From Gloeocapsopsis sp. IPPAS B-1203 (GTDB taxonomy: Bacteria; Cyanobacteriota; Cyanobacteriia; Cyanobacteriales; Chroococcidiopsidaceae): a DNA stretch of 64,000 nt. Positions 54,222-62,670 of this stretch are shown here, piece by piece; position 1 is the stretch's first letter, and each line of letters begins with the position of its first letter. A program made the position numbers and the translations under genes. Under the pieces are notes generated by a model, which was not told where the DNA came from, did not search any database, and worked only from the letters and a program-made list of their open reading frames with translations. Where the stretch lies: NCBI RefSeq assembly GCF_002749975.1, contig NZ_PEIG01000010.1, positions 1 through 64,000 on the forward strand, written 5' to 3'.

Positions 54222-54587
54222 TCTCAGCAACCACCTGTACAACTCATTGATTAAGTAAAAGCTGGTATCTTCAGCGGTGACAAATGTCCTCTTCCACTAT
54301 CTTTAGTGTAGAGTAGCTTACAGAAATCATTACAGCGATCGCGTAAGTAGCTTTGAGTTAGTTGTAGCTCAAAAGCATAGTAACTTGCCACTCATCGTCG
54401 AGTATAGGCGCGTAGTTGTACACCCCTACACTGACATATGTGCCTAATGAAGTTTACGCTTAACGGATGTATCTTGTGGAAGTACCTTAAGTTTCAACAT
54501 ACATAGGAAACTAGAACAAGACTTGCTTTTTTGCCAGAGTCATTGGCTGTGTGTCAGTGACGAGTGCAAATCAATTAAGGAGGAATT
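54222..54587. other. Intergenic region upstream of the nucleotidyltransferase gene
   Basis: A 366-base gap that carries the promoter of 54588. GCTTTGAG (54350-54357) and CTCAAAAGC (54369-54377) form a hairpin with one bulged A. No gene, riboswitch or tRNA is seen. The strong ribosome site AAGGAGGAATT precedes the ATG at 54588. Confidence 0.45.
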
Positions 54588-57146
54588 ATGCGTGCAGTGC
54601 TGATGGCTGGAGGGTCTGGAACGCGGTTAAGACCGCTGACTTGCGACCTTCCTAAACCGATGGTACCTATTTTAAACAGACCAATTGCGGAACATATCAC
54701 TAACCTTCTCAAACGGCACCAAATAACTGAGGTTATTGCCACACTTCATTATTTACCTGACGTCATTCGCGATTATTTTCAAGATGGTAGTGACTTTGGC
54801 GTGCAAATGACCTATGCCGTTGAAGAAGATCAACCGCTAGGTACCGCAGGCTGCGTCAAAAATATCGCGGAATTTCTCGATGAAACGTTTTTAGTGATTA
54901 GCGGCGATAGCGTTACAGACTTCGATCTCACAGCAGCCATTGAGTTTCATAAACGCAAACAAGCAAAAGCGACATTAGTGCTGACCCGCGTTCCTAACCC
55001 AATTGAGTTTGGGGTAGTCATTACCGACGAAAACTATCACATTCGGAGATTTTTAGAAAAGCCATCCACCAGTGAGATTTTCTCCGATACAGTCAACACT
55101 GGTATCTACATTCTAGAACCGTCTGTTTTGGACTATTTACCAGCAAATCAAGAATCTGACTTTTCTAAAGATTTATTTCCATTGCTGTTGGAAAAAGGCG
55201 AGCCAATGTACGGCTATATTGCTCAAGGATACTGGTGTGATGTCGGACATCTCGATGCGTACCGCGAAAGTCAGTACGATGGTTTGTTTGGTAAGGTAAA
55301 ACTTGACTTTGCCTATACAGAGACAAAGCCAGGGATATGGGAAGGTCAAAACACTTTTATTGATCCAAGTGTTGAGATTTGTGCCCCAGCACTGATTGGT
55401 AGTAATTGTCGAATTGGACCGCGAGTGCGAATTGATGCTGGAACTGTTATTGGAGATAACGTCACAATTGGTGCTGACGCTGACTTAAAACGGCCGATCA
55501 TCTGGAACGGTGCAATTGTGGGCGAAGATGCAGAGCTTCGAGCATGCGTTATTGGGCGTGGGACAAGAGTAGATCGCCGTGCCCAAGTGTTAGAGGGTGC
55601 TGTAGTAGGTTCGCTTTCTACAGTGGGAGAAGAAGCTCAAATTACTCCAAATGTTCGTGTCTGGCCCAGTAAACAAATTGAATCGGGCGCGATACTCAAT
55701 ATTAATTTAATTTGGGGACAAACAGCACAACGCAATTTATTTGGTCAGCGTGGTGTGACTGGATTAGCTAATATTGACATCACACCCGAATTTGCTGTGA
55801 AGTTGGGTGCCGCCTACGGCTCAACTTTAAAACCTGGTTCGCAGGTGATGATGTCTCGCGATCAGCGCAGCATTTCTCGGATGGTAACGCGATCGCTGAT
55901 TGCCGGTTTAATGTCTGTGGGTGTCAATATTCAGAACCTCGATGCCACAGCAATACCAATGTCGCGAACAGTTGTCTCTACCTTTGGGGTTGCTGGAGGA
56001 ATTCACGTACGGCTGCATCCAGATCGCCCTGATTATCTGTTAATTGAGTTTATTGATAGCAAAGGTGTCAATATTTCAAAAGCACTAGAAAAGAAAATCG
56101 AGGGTGCTTACTTTAAAGAAGATCTCCGGCGCGTGCAAATTCATGAGATTGGTAATGTTGTCTATCCGATCCAGATGATCGACACTTACTGCAATGCGTT
56201 TGAGAAGAATCTAAATGTAGAAGCAATTCGCCACAGTAACTCAAAAGTTGTTGTTGACTATACTTATGCTGTTTCTGGTGCAGTGTTACCGCAACTTTTA
56301 GCTAAATTTGGTTGCGATGCTGTGGTGCTAAATGCCAGTTTGAAACAAACAGCGGTTTCTTCAGTAGAGAAGGAAGCACTGTTACAGCAGCTTGGTCATG
56401 TTGTGGAGGCATTGCGAGCTACCTTCGGCGTACAGGTATCAGCTAACGGAGAACAGTTGATTCTGGTGGATAAGTTGGGAACACCGATTCGCGGTGAGAT
56501 GTTGACCGCACTGATGGTGAATATGATCCTGACAGCACACCCACGAGGGACTGTTGTTGTGCCAATTCATGCCTCAAGTGCAGTGGAACAAATTGCTCGT
56601 CGTCATGATGGTAAGGTGATTCGCACGAAGGCAAGTCCTACTGCATTGATGGAGGCTTCATTACCAGAAGTCAACCCAAATGTAGTTCTTGCTGGCAGTG
56701 GAGATATGGGATTTATCTTCCCGCAGCTGCATCCTGGATTTGATGGGATGTTCTGTATTGCGAAGGTGATTGAGATGTTGACGGTGCAAGAGCGATCGCT
56801 TGCGTCAATTCGCGATAATGACTTACCGCAAGTCAGTCACAGAAGCTACACTGTTCGCTGTCCTTGGACGGTCAAGGGAGCATTGATGCGCTATCTAGTT
56901 GAAACGCACAAAGAGGACAGTCTGGAGTTGATTGATGGCGTGAAAATCCGCTTTGAAGATGACAATTGGATATTAATTTTGCCTGATGCGGGTGAACCAC
57001 TGGTACATTTGTTCGCTAACGGTAATGATCGTAATTGGGTAGATGAATCGCTCAGGGAATACCGCACCCGCGTTCAGTCATTTATTGAACAACAACAGGG
57101 AGTGGAAGCTTACAGCAACAGCCCTCAGCAGTCGATTGTGAGTTAG
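54588..57146 (+). CDS. Nucleotidyltransferase-phosphomannomutase-like fusion
   Basis: 852-residue protein of a cyanobacterial family annotated as mannose-1-phosphate guanylyltransferase. Residues 1-235 are a nucleotidyltransferase: [20 protein letters not shown] and GDSVTDFDL; then a left-handed beta-helix (about 260-370: [20 protein letters not shown]); then a phosphomannomutase-like domain (about 380-840). The mutase active site is not as in working enzymes: the TASHNP loop is replaced by [12 protein letters not shown] (about 423-434). It may use only its nucleotidyltransferase. Sugar nucleotides for polysaccharide are the likely product. Confidence 0.85.
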   Translation: MRAVLMAGGSGTRLRPLTCDLPKPMVPILNRPIAEHITNLLKRHQITEVIATLHYLPDVIRDYFQDGSDFGVQMTYAVEEDQPLGTAGCVKNIAEFLDETFLVISGDSVTDFDLTAAIEFHKRKQAKATLVLTRVPNPIEFGVVITDENYHIRRFLEKPSTSEIFSDTVNTGIYILEPSVLDYLPANQESDFSKDLFPLLLEKGEPMYGYIAQGYWCDVGHLDAYRESQYDGLFGKVKLDFAYTETKPGIWEGQNTFIDPSVEICAPALIGSNCRIGPRVRIDAGTVIGDNVTIGADADLKRPIIWNGAIVGEDAELRACVIGRGTRVDRRAQVLEGAVVGSLSTVGEEAQITPNVRVWPSKQIESGAILNINLIWGQTAQRNLFGQRGVTGLANIDITPEFAVKLGAAYGSTLKPGSQVMMSRDQRSISRMVTRSLIAGLMSVGVNIQNLDATAIPMSRTVVSTFGVAGGIHVRLHPDRPDYLLIEFIDSKGVNISKALEKKIEGAYFKEDLRRVQIHEIGNVVYPIQMIDTYCNAFEKNLNVEAIRHSNSKVVVDYTYAVSGAVLPQLLAKFGCDAVVLNASLKQTAVSSVEKEALLQQLGHVVEALRATFGVQVSANGEQLILVDKLGTPIRGEMLTALMVNMILTAHPRGTVVVPIHASSAVEQIARRHDGKVIRTKASPTALMEASLPEVNPNVVLAGSGDMGFIFPQLHPGFDGMFCIAKVIEMLTVQERSLASIRDNDLPQVSHRSYTVRCPWTVKGALMRYLVETHKEDSLELIDGVKIRFEDDNWILILPDAGEPLVHLFANGNDRNWVDESLREYRTRVQSFIEQQQGVEAYSNSPQQSIVS

Positions 57147-57157
57147 GAGCGATTTAG

Positions 57158-57223
57158 GAGTTTTGAGTTTTGAGTTTTGAATTAAAAGAACTTTCTTAAC
57201 TCAATACTTAACACTCATAACTC
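57158..57223. repeat. Inverted repeat of the TTGAGTTTTGAGTT type
   Basis: The left side (57158-57186) reads GAGTTTTGAGTTTTGAGT, the right side (57195-57223) is TTAACTCAATACTTAACAC and TCATAACTC, an imperfect complement. It lies between the nucleotidyltransferase fusion and ssb, 35 bases before the ssb start. It is the inner part of the nested element found elsewhere. Confidence 0.7.
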
Positions 57224-57262
57224 TTGTGACCCCCCATTTAGCGAACACATTAGGAGAAGCGA

Positions 57263-57802
57263 ATGAACACTTGTATTTTGATGGCAGAAATTGTGCAAGC
57301 GCCACAACTGCGTTATACGTCTGACAACATGGCGTTAGCAGAAATGCTGGTTCAGTTTCCTGGTTTACGGGCAGAAGATTCCCCTGCAACACTAAAAGCT
57401 GTTGGGTGGGGTAACTTGGCGCAAGAGATTGAACAAAATTATCAGCAAGGCGATCGCGTCATTATTGAAGGTCGCTTGAGTATGAATACTTTTGAGCGTT
57501 CTGAGGGATTCAAAGAAAAACGTGCCGAGTTGACAGTACAGCGCATTCACGCGGTTGATAAAACTGTAGATACAACAGCTACAAAAGCCAACCCCAAAAC
57601 TGCACCAGATTCTGTCAGTTCGCGTTCTGAAAAAGCCCCCAAAGCTAATTTAGACACGAGCACTTCAACTGCAACAACTTCTACAGCTACAGCTAGTAGA
57701 ACGGACGTAATTGCTGACTTTGCGACTTACGAACCACCTGTAAGAACATCAGCGCCGTTACCACCCAGCGAAGACCAGGATATCGACGATATTCCGTTTT
57801 AA
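57263..57802 (+). CDS. ssb: Single-stranded DNA-binding protein
   Basis: OB-fold protein coating single-stranded DNA in replication and repair. The 179 residues have MNTCILMAEIVQAPQLRYTS, LAEMLVQFPGL, VGWGNLAQE and GDRVIIEGRLSMNTFE, then a long Ser/Thr/Lys linker (105-165) and the acidic C-terminal tip DDIPF, which binds partner proteins. Cyanobacteria have more than one SSB; this is the type with a modified N-terminus (MNTCILMAEI rather than MNSVNLVGRA-like). RBS AGGAG at 57251-57255. Confidence 0.9.
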   Translation: MNTCILMAEIVQAPQLRYTSDNMALAEMLVQFPGLRAEDSPATLKAVGWGNLAQEIEQNYQQGDRVIIEGRLSMNTFERSEGFKEKRAELTVQRIHAVDKTVDTTATKANPKTAPDSVSSRSEKAPKANLDTSTSTATTSTATASRTDVIADFATYEPPVRTSAPLPPSEDQDIDDIPF

Positions 57803-57990
57803 GAGGGTAAGGAGCGAGAGGGCTATTGGGAGAGTAGGAGCGTTGTAGAGTGGGAGTGTGGGAGGTGTGGGGAGTGTGGGAGCGATTTGATGATTATTGC
57901 TCTTTAATACTCAATAACACCAACTACCCAACTACTCTAGAACCCTACTACCCGCCTACCCTCTGAACCGTAGGTCTGCGCAAGCGCCCT
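57803..57990. repeat. Intergenic inverted-repeat element between ssb and a binding-protein gene
   Basis: 57805-57888 is G-rich (GAGGGCTATTGGGAGAGTAG, then GTGGGAGTGTGGGAGGTG), and 57920-57962 is C-rich (CTACCCAACTACTC, then CCTACTACCCGCCTACCC). At 57964-57995, CTGAACCGTAGGTCTGCG and the following bases are close to 27901-27930 (CTGAACCGAAGGTCTGTG), a second shared word. The end lies 2-3 bases from the stop of the convergent lipoprotein gene. Confidence 0.7.
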
Positions 57991-59313
57991 CTAACCTCTT
58001 CCATCCCACTCAGCAGCAGCGTCGGTAACAGCTTGATCTACAGTTTTCTCGCCCAACATTGCGGCTTGAAGATTATCGTAAATTGTTCTTTGTAAGACGT
58101 TGAGATTTTCCATTGCTGGAACCAACACTTCAGCTTGCTGCAATTGACTTGCACTCACAACGCGTGCTTTTTCGACAGTTGGTGCATCTGCTGGTATTGC
58201 CTGAAAGTAGTCGTCTGAGAGCGCTGCTACAGTTGAGGGTAAGACATTTGCTGCTTTGGCAAAGGCAAGTTGATTTTGGTTGTTAGTGACGTATAAGGCA
58301 AATTTTAAAGCCGCATCAGGTTGGTCTGTGTTGTTAGGAATCACTAAGTTCATCACTGCAACGTTTTTCTTGCCTGTCGGACCTGTAATTTGTGGTGCAG
58401 TTGCCGAAACTTGGGCGATCGCTGGCGCATTTTTGGCGATCGTTCTTAAAAACTCTGGACCTGATGCTAATAAAGCCGTTTGTCCAGCTTGATACTGCTC
58501 TATACCATATCTGTGTCCTTGAGTCAACGCTTCTGGTGGAATCAGTTCATTGCGATACAAGTCCACCCAATATTGAAATACAGCTCTACCTTCAGGAGTA
58601 TTAAACGCGGCTTTGCCTTGCGCGTCTACCAAATTAACTCCCATTTGCACAAAAGATTCTAAAACTTCAGCAGAATCTTCGGGAACAAAAGTGGTAAAAA
58701 AGGCGTACTTCCCAGTTTTTTCTTTAACTTGTCGAGCCACTGTTGCTAGTTCTGCATAGGTTGTTGGTGGTTGACTGACACCTGCTTGATTTAACAAATC
58801 AGTGTTATAAATTGTCAAGCGTGTTGTGAGATACCAAGGTAAACCAAAGCTTTTACCATTAATTGTGCTTGCTTTCCAAATATTGGGTAAATAAGTTTGG
58901 CGAACATCCGCACTCACCTTAGAATCTAAATCTAACCAAGCATTTCGAGTTGCTAGCTGAGAAGCAAAACTGGGGTTTAAATTCACCACATCTGGTGCTG
59001 TGCGTGCAGACATTGCAGTTAGGATTTTGCTCTCCATGGCTGACCAGGGCACATCTACCCAGTTCACTTTAATGTCAGGGTTTTCTGTTTCAAAAGTACC
59101 GATCAGATCTGTAAAGAACTCTGTAAATTGTGGCTGGAGTTGCATCGTCCAGAATTCTACATTGCTGTTACCTGATGCCGATTGCTGGGTACTATTATTG
59201 ACGTTACCAGTACCACAACTAACAACCCAACTCAAGGTCAAACCTAACAAGGCAAAAATTCCGAGGCGTTTCCAACCTCTAATTTTGCTAAAAAATACTG
59301 GGGTTATTGACAT
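57991..59313 (-). CDS. ABC transporter sugar-binding lipoprotein (family 1)
   Basis: 440 residues with a lipoprotein signal (FALLGLTLSWVVSC, cysteine near 33) and the extracellular solute-binding family 1 fold: EFWTMQLQPQFTEF, TAPDVVNLNPSFASQL, GKSFGLPWYLTTRLTIYNTD (hinge region) and GQTALLASGPEF. Likely a sugar or glucosylglycerol-type ligand, which cannot be fixed from sequence. The permease genes are not adjacent, so it is an orphan here. Start is the ATG at 59313. Confidence 0.88.
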   Translation of the reverse strand: MSITPVFFSKIRGWKRLGIFALLGLTLSWVVSCGTGNVNNSTQQSASGNSNVEFWTMQLQPQFTEFFTDLIGTFETENPDIKVNWVDVPWSAMESKILTAMSARTAPDVVNLNPSFASQLATRNAWLDLDSKVSADVRQTYLPNIWKASTINGKSFGLPWYLTTRLTIYNTDLLNQAGVSQPPTTYAELATVARQVKEKTGKYAFFTTFVPEDSAEVLESFVQMGVNLVDAQGKAAFNTPEGRAVFQYWVDLYRNELIPPEALTQGHRYGIEQYQAGQTALLASGPEFLRTIAKNAPAIAQVSATAPQITGPTGKKNVAVMNLVIPNNTDQPDAALKFALYVTNNQNQLAFAKAANVLPSTVAALSDDYFQAIPADAPTVEKARVVSASQLQQAEVLVPAMENLNVLQRTIYDNLQAAMLGEKTVDQAVTDAAAEWDGRG

Positions 59314-59433
59314 TTTTCAAACGTAACTTGCTGACTTATACGAGCAAAGCAATTCTAAGCTAAAGTAGCAGACATTCACTTTTCAGTATCTCACTCTCAG
59401 TTTCTTTTTACCCTCTAAACAACCAGCAAAACT

Positions 59434-60564
59434 GTGTTTAACCGCTTCCAAATACCACCTAACCGCTTCCAGATACTACCTAAACGTAGCAAGGGAGTTG
59501 GCATTGAACTTGCTCCTGAACGAATTAATATAGCTCAGTTACGTAAACAAGGTCAGGGCATAAGACTGGTAGCGTTTTCTTCAGTTCCCGTACCTGAAGG
59601 AATTTTTCAAGATGGTCAGATTATTGATCCGCCAGCACTTGCAGAAATTATTCAATCAGCCTTAGCCCAGAGCAAAATTAAAGCCAAGCGAGTTGCTACC
59701 GCTGTTCCTGGAAGAGACTCACTAGTGCGTTTAATTCCCTTACCGGCTGAGTTAGATGACCAAGAATTACGTGAAATGGTCTTAAATCACGAAGCAGGTT
59801 TGTATTTGCCCTATCCTCGTGAAGAAGCGGATGTTGATTATCAAAAATTAGGGTACTTTGTTGATGAGGACGGCATTGAAAAAGTACAAGTCTTGCTCGT
59901 TGCTACCCGTAAAGAAGTCACAGACCTCTATATAGATACATTTCAACAAGCTGGGCTACAAGTTGATGTTTTAGAAATCAATAGTTTTGCCTTGTTGCGT
60001 ACAATTCGTGAGAAATTACGCGAGTTTCCTTCACAGGAAGCTGTGGTTTTAGTTGATATTGAATTTGACAACACAGAAATTGCAATTATTGTAGATGGAA
60101 TACCGCAGTTTTCGCGAACTGTCCCGATTGGTACATTTCATTTGCAAGGTGCGCTATTGCGGGCACTGCATTTACCAATGTCTAGAGACACGCAAGTCAT
60201 GCTACAGTCTGTCGTTCTTCCCAGCGCAACAACAGATGAGATGGGAGCAGCGATCGGTACGAGTGTCGATCCTGGTACTGCAGCAATGCTGCGAGTGATG
60301 GGAGAGTTAATTGATGAATTACGGCGATCGCTCGACTTTTATCTTAGCCAAAGTGAAAATCTAGAAGTTGCACAAATACTCTTGGCAGGACCTGGTGGTG
60401 GATTAGTAAACTTAGATGAGTTTTTTCAACAACGAGTAAATATTCCCACCATACAAATCGATCCTGTGGCAGCTTTGTCTTTAGAAGTTGATGAGAAAAA
60501 AATCTCGCCTGGACAACGACCAGGACTAGGAATCGTTTTAGGTTTAGGAATGCGTGAAATTTAA
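59434..60564 (+). CDS. pilM: Type IV pilus assembly protein PilM
   Basis: Actin-like cytoplasmic ATP-binding protein that docks on the N-terminus of PilN. The 376 residues contain GVGIELAPERINIAQLRKQ, VATAVPGRDSLVRLIPLP, LREMVLNHEAGLYLPYPREE (about 113-132), VVLVDIEFDNTEIAIIVDG and LLAGPGGGLVNLDEFF, which form the two actin-fold nucleotide-binding parts. The start is the GTG at 59434, and there is a short N-terminal tandem repeat (NRFQIPPNRFQILPK). First gene of the pilMNOQ unit. Confidence 0.95.
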   Translation: MFNRFQIPPNRFQILPKRSKGVGIELAPERINIAQLRKQGQGIRLVAFSSVPVPEGIFQDGQIIDPPALAEIIQSALAQSKIKAKRVATAVPGRDSLVRLIPLPAELDDQELREMVLNHEAGLYLPYPREEADVDYQKLGYFVDEDGIEKVQVLLVATRKEVTDLYIDTFQQAGLQVDVLEINSFALLRTIREKLREFPSQEAVVLVDIEFDNTEIAIIVDGIPQFSRTVPIGTFHLQGALLRALHLPMSRDTQVMLQSVVLPSATTDEMGAAIGTSVDPGTAAMLRVMGELIDELRRSLDFYLSQSENLEVAQILLAGPGGGLVNLDEFFQQRVNIPTIQIDPVAALSLEVDEKKISPGQRPGLGIVLGLGMREI

Positions 60565-60632
60565 TTTAACCGAAGTCAGCGCTGGTATCTTGCCCACACA
60601 TTACTTTCAATCATGATGAGTCCTTAAATTTT

Positions 60633-60712
60633 ATGTACAGCTTAGACATTAACTTTATTCAGGATGCCCAGATTATCTACTAAAGACAGGAACAAGTGCT
60701 AGAAAACTAAAA
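60633..60712 (+). other. Detached 5' end of pilN after an apparent one-base deletion
   Basis: The ATG at 60633 opens MYSLDINFIQDAQ, the family start of cyanobacterial PilN and the PilM-binding motif, but stops at 60681. Adding one C to the CCC run at 60667-60669 would give MYSLDINFIQDAPDYLLKTG and continue in the frame of 60713 (TSARKLKMLGGETAPLYL). So the gene appears broken by one base near 60668. Confidence 0.75.
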
Positions 60713-61495
60713 ATGCTGGGCGGTGAGACTGCACCACTTTATTTAGGAATCGCGATTGGAGTGATTTTACCAGCGATGATCGGCGGCGCATGGTTAGTTC
60801 TGCAAACTCGTAATGGACAACTAGAGAACGAAAATGCTCAACTTGATGCTGAATTAAGCCGCTTGGGACTTCAAGAACAAGAAATTCAAACAACACAAGC
60901 GCAAATCAATCAAGTCCGTACTGAAACTCAAGCTTTAGCGACAGTATTTAATCAAATTCGTCCTTGGTCAGCGATGTTACAGGATATGCGCGATCGCATT
61001 CCTCGTGCCGTACAAATTGAAACCCTCCGGCAAACTGCCGCTGCAACTCCCCAACAAGATCCGCAGGCTGCAAATAATACTAACAATCAACAGCAAGGTC
61101 AACAAAATACTGAACAAGATCAACAAAATGCTGAACAACAAAACCAGCAACCTACTCAAATTCCCGTAGGTAGTATCGAAATTACTGGAGTTGCTCGCTC
61201 TTTTAATGATGTCAACGATTTCTTGCTAACACTGCAACAATCTGCCTTTCTCAAGTCTACAGATACTAGAATTGTTACTGCTGAGTTAGTAAATATTGGT
61301 GAACCTGGTACCGTGGCTGTACCGCAAGCGAATGCTTCTGCCGTTGCGACTCCTCAAGCGGTCAGGTACACAATTCAATCAACATTGAGCGATGTTCCTG
61401 CCTCTGAGTTGTTAAGAGAACTAGAGCGCAAGGGTACATTAGGATTGGTAACTCGCATTCGCACACTGCAACAAAAAGGTGTGATTCAACAATGA
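60713..61495 (+). CDS. pilN: Type IV pilus assembly protein PilN (N-terminus displaced by frameshift)
   Basis: Inner-membrane alignment-complex protein. The frame starts at the internal ATG 60713 (MLGGETAPLYLGIAIGVILP), so this part begins at the single membrane segment (about 5-27). A coiled coil follows (NGQLENENAQLDAELSRLGL), then a Gln/Asn-rich linker (NNQQQGQQNTEQDQQNAEQ) and the C-terminal ferredoxin-like domain (VGSIEITGVARSFNDVNDFL). The real start is probably the detached piece at 60633. It ends with an ATGA overlap with pilO (61492). Confidence 0.85.
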   Translation: MLGGETAPLYLGIAIGVILPAMIGGAWLVLQTRNGQLENENAQLDAELSRLGLQEQEIQTTQAQINQVRTETQALATVFNQIRPWSAMLQDMRDRIPRAVQIETLRQTAAATPQQDPQAANNTNNQQQGQQNTEQDQQNAEQQNQQPTQIPVGSIEITGVARSFNDVNDFLLTLQQSAFLKSTDTRIVTAELVNIGEPGTVAVPQANASAVATPQAVRYTIQSTLSDVPASELLRELERKGTLGLVTRIRTLQQKGVIQQ

Positions 61496-62244
61496 CGATC
61501 ACTGAAGACTTTATTCCCGAAGAAACTATCGAGTTTCAACCTGTCGCACCAAGTTATCCTAAGGCATTTGGTGTCACTCTCACTCCTGGCGTAAGTGGCG
61601 TGCTGATTGCGCTGTTGGGGCTAGCAGGTGGTGTTTACTTGGTTGTTAATTTGTTGATGCCAACTTGGCAAAGACACCAAGAATTGCAAGCCAGTCGAGA
61701 TGAGAAAAATGCCCTCGTAGCACAAAAACAACTCACAATCCAGCAAGCTGAACAAGTACGAGCCGAGTTAGCTCAAGTAAGACAGCAAAATGCTCAAGTT
61801 CTCACTTTATTTGCTGACGAGCGAACACTAGATACTTTGTTGTTAGATCTTAATCGTGTTGTTGAATCGGGTAATGCCCAACTACCACAGAATGCACCTA
61901 GAGCTAGACTCAAGCGTTTTGTCCCTATCAATCAGTCACCCGAAATTGTCTCTGATGGCAGTTTAGGGTCTGCCGTCAATGGTAAACTGAAACGTCAAGC
62001 TGTCAATATTGAGCTAGAAGGAACTTTTGAGCAAACTCAAGCAATCATCCGCAACATTGAGCGGTTACAGCCTTTATTAATTGTTAAAGATTATCAATCA
62101 TCCTTGGCACAAAGTGGCGACCAGCAAGCTGGTGTTATCCAGCCAGGAGGACCAGTCATTACAACATCTTTTCAGTTAGAGGCATTAATGCCAGCTAGCC
62201 CTGCTGAAGCAGCATCAGCAGCAAGTAATCCAGAGCAACAGTAA
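61492..62244 (+). CDS. pilO: Type IV pilus assembly protein PilO
   Basis: Partner of PilN in the alignment complex. The 250-residue product has a cytoplasmic N-terminus (1-30), a membrane segment (about 33-55: VSGVLIALLGLAGGVYLVVN), a coiled coil (62-108) and the C-terminal domain (about 115-235: LDTLLLDLNRVVESGNAQLP, VNIELEGTFEQTQAIIRNIE). It overlaps pilN by 4 bases, ATGA. Ala/Ser-rich tail at the end. Confidence 0.92.
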   Translation: MTITEDFIPEETIEFQPVAPSYPKAFGVTLTPGVSGVLIALLGLAGGVYLVVNLLMPTWQRHQELQASRDEKNALVAQKQLTIQQAEQVRAELAQVRQQNAQVLTLFADERTLDTLLLDLNRVVESGNAQLPQNAPRARLKRFVPINQSPEIVSDGSLGSAVNGKLKRQAVNIELEGTFEQTQAIIRNIERLQPLLIVKDYQSSLAQSGDQQAGVIQPGGPVITTSFQLEALMPASPAEAASAASNPEQQ

Positions 62245-62670
62245 ACAGTAACTCGAAGACAGAAACAACACTTATTTTTATTTACGTTGTTGCGTAATTT
62301 TTGCACAACTGTTTGTTATAAAATTATCTACCGTATTTTTACGGAAATCCGAAATTTGAATGCATAAAATTGTTATTTACTGTCGGTAAAATTGCTCTTG
62401 GAGCTAAAGTACAAGTAGCGTTAATTTTTTTATATTTTGTGATATAAAATTAGCTGAAAATGATTAATACATTGGCAATTATTGATACTAGTTTAGCTAT
62501 TGAAAGCTGCGTGAGAGAACTTTCAAAGTAATCTATCTATCACAATGATTAATCAGTTTAATATGATTTCTGTTTTTTCCAAGAAAGAATACATTACATT
62601 TTCTACACAAAATTGAAGTGCAAATAGTTGAGCCGCAAATGCTACAGTTTCAAAGGCTGAGGAGAGAACA
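62245..62670. other. Intergenic gap between pilO and pilQ
   Basis: A 426-base gap, long for a pil operon, so pilQ may have its own promoter. It is AT-rich (for example TTTTTATATTTTGTGATATAA) and I see no gene, terminator or long repeat in it. The ribosome site GAGGAGA at 62659-62665 precedes pilQ. Confidence 0.5.
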
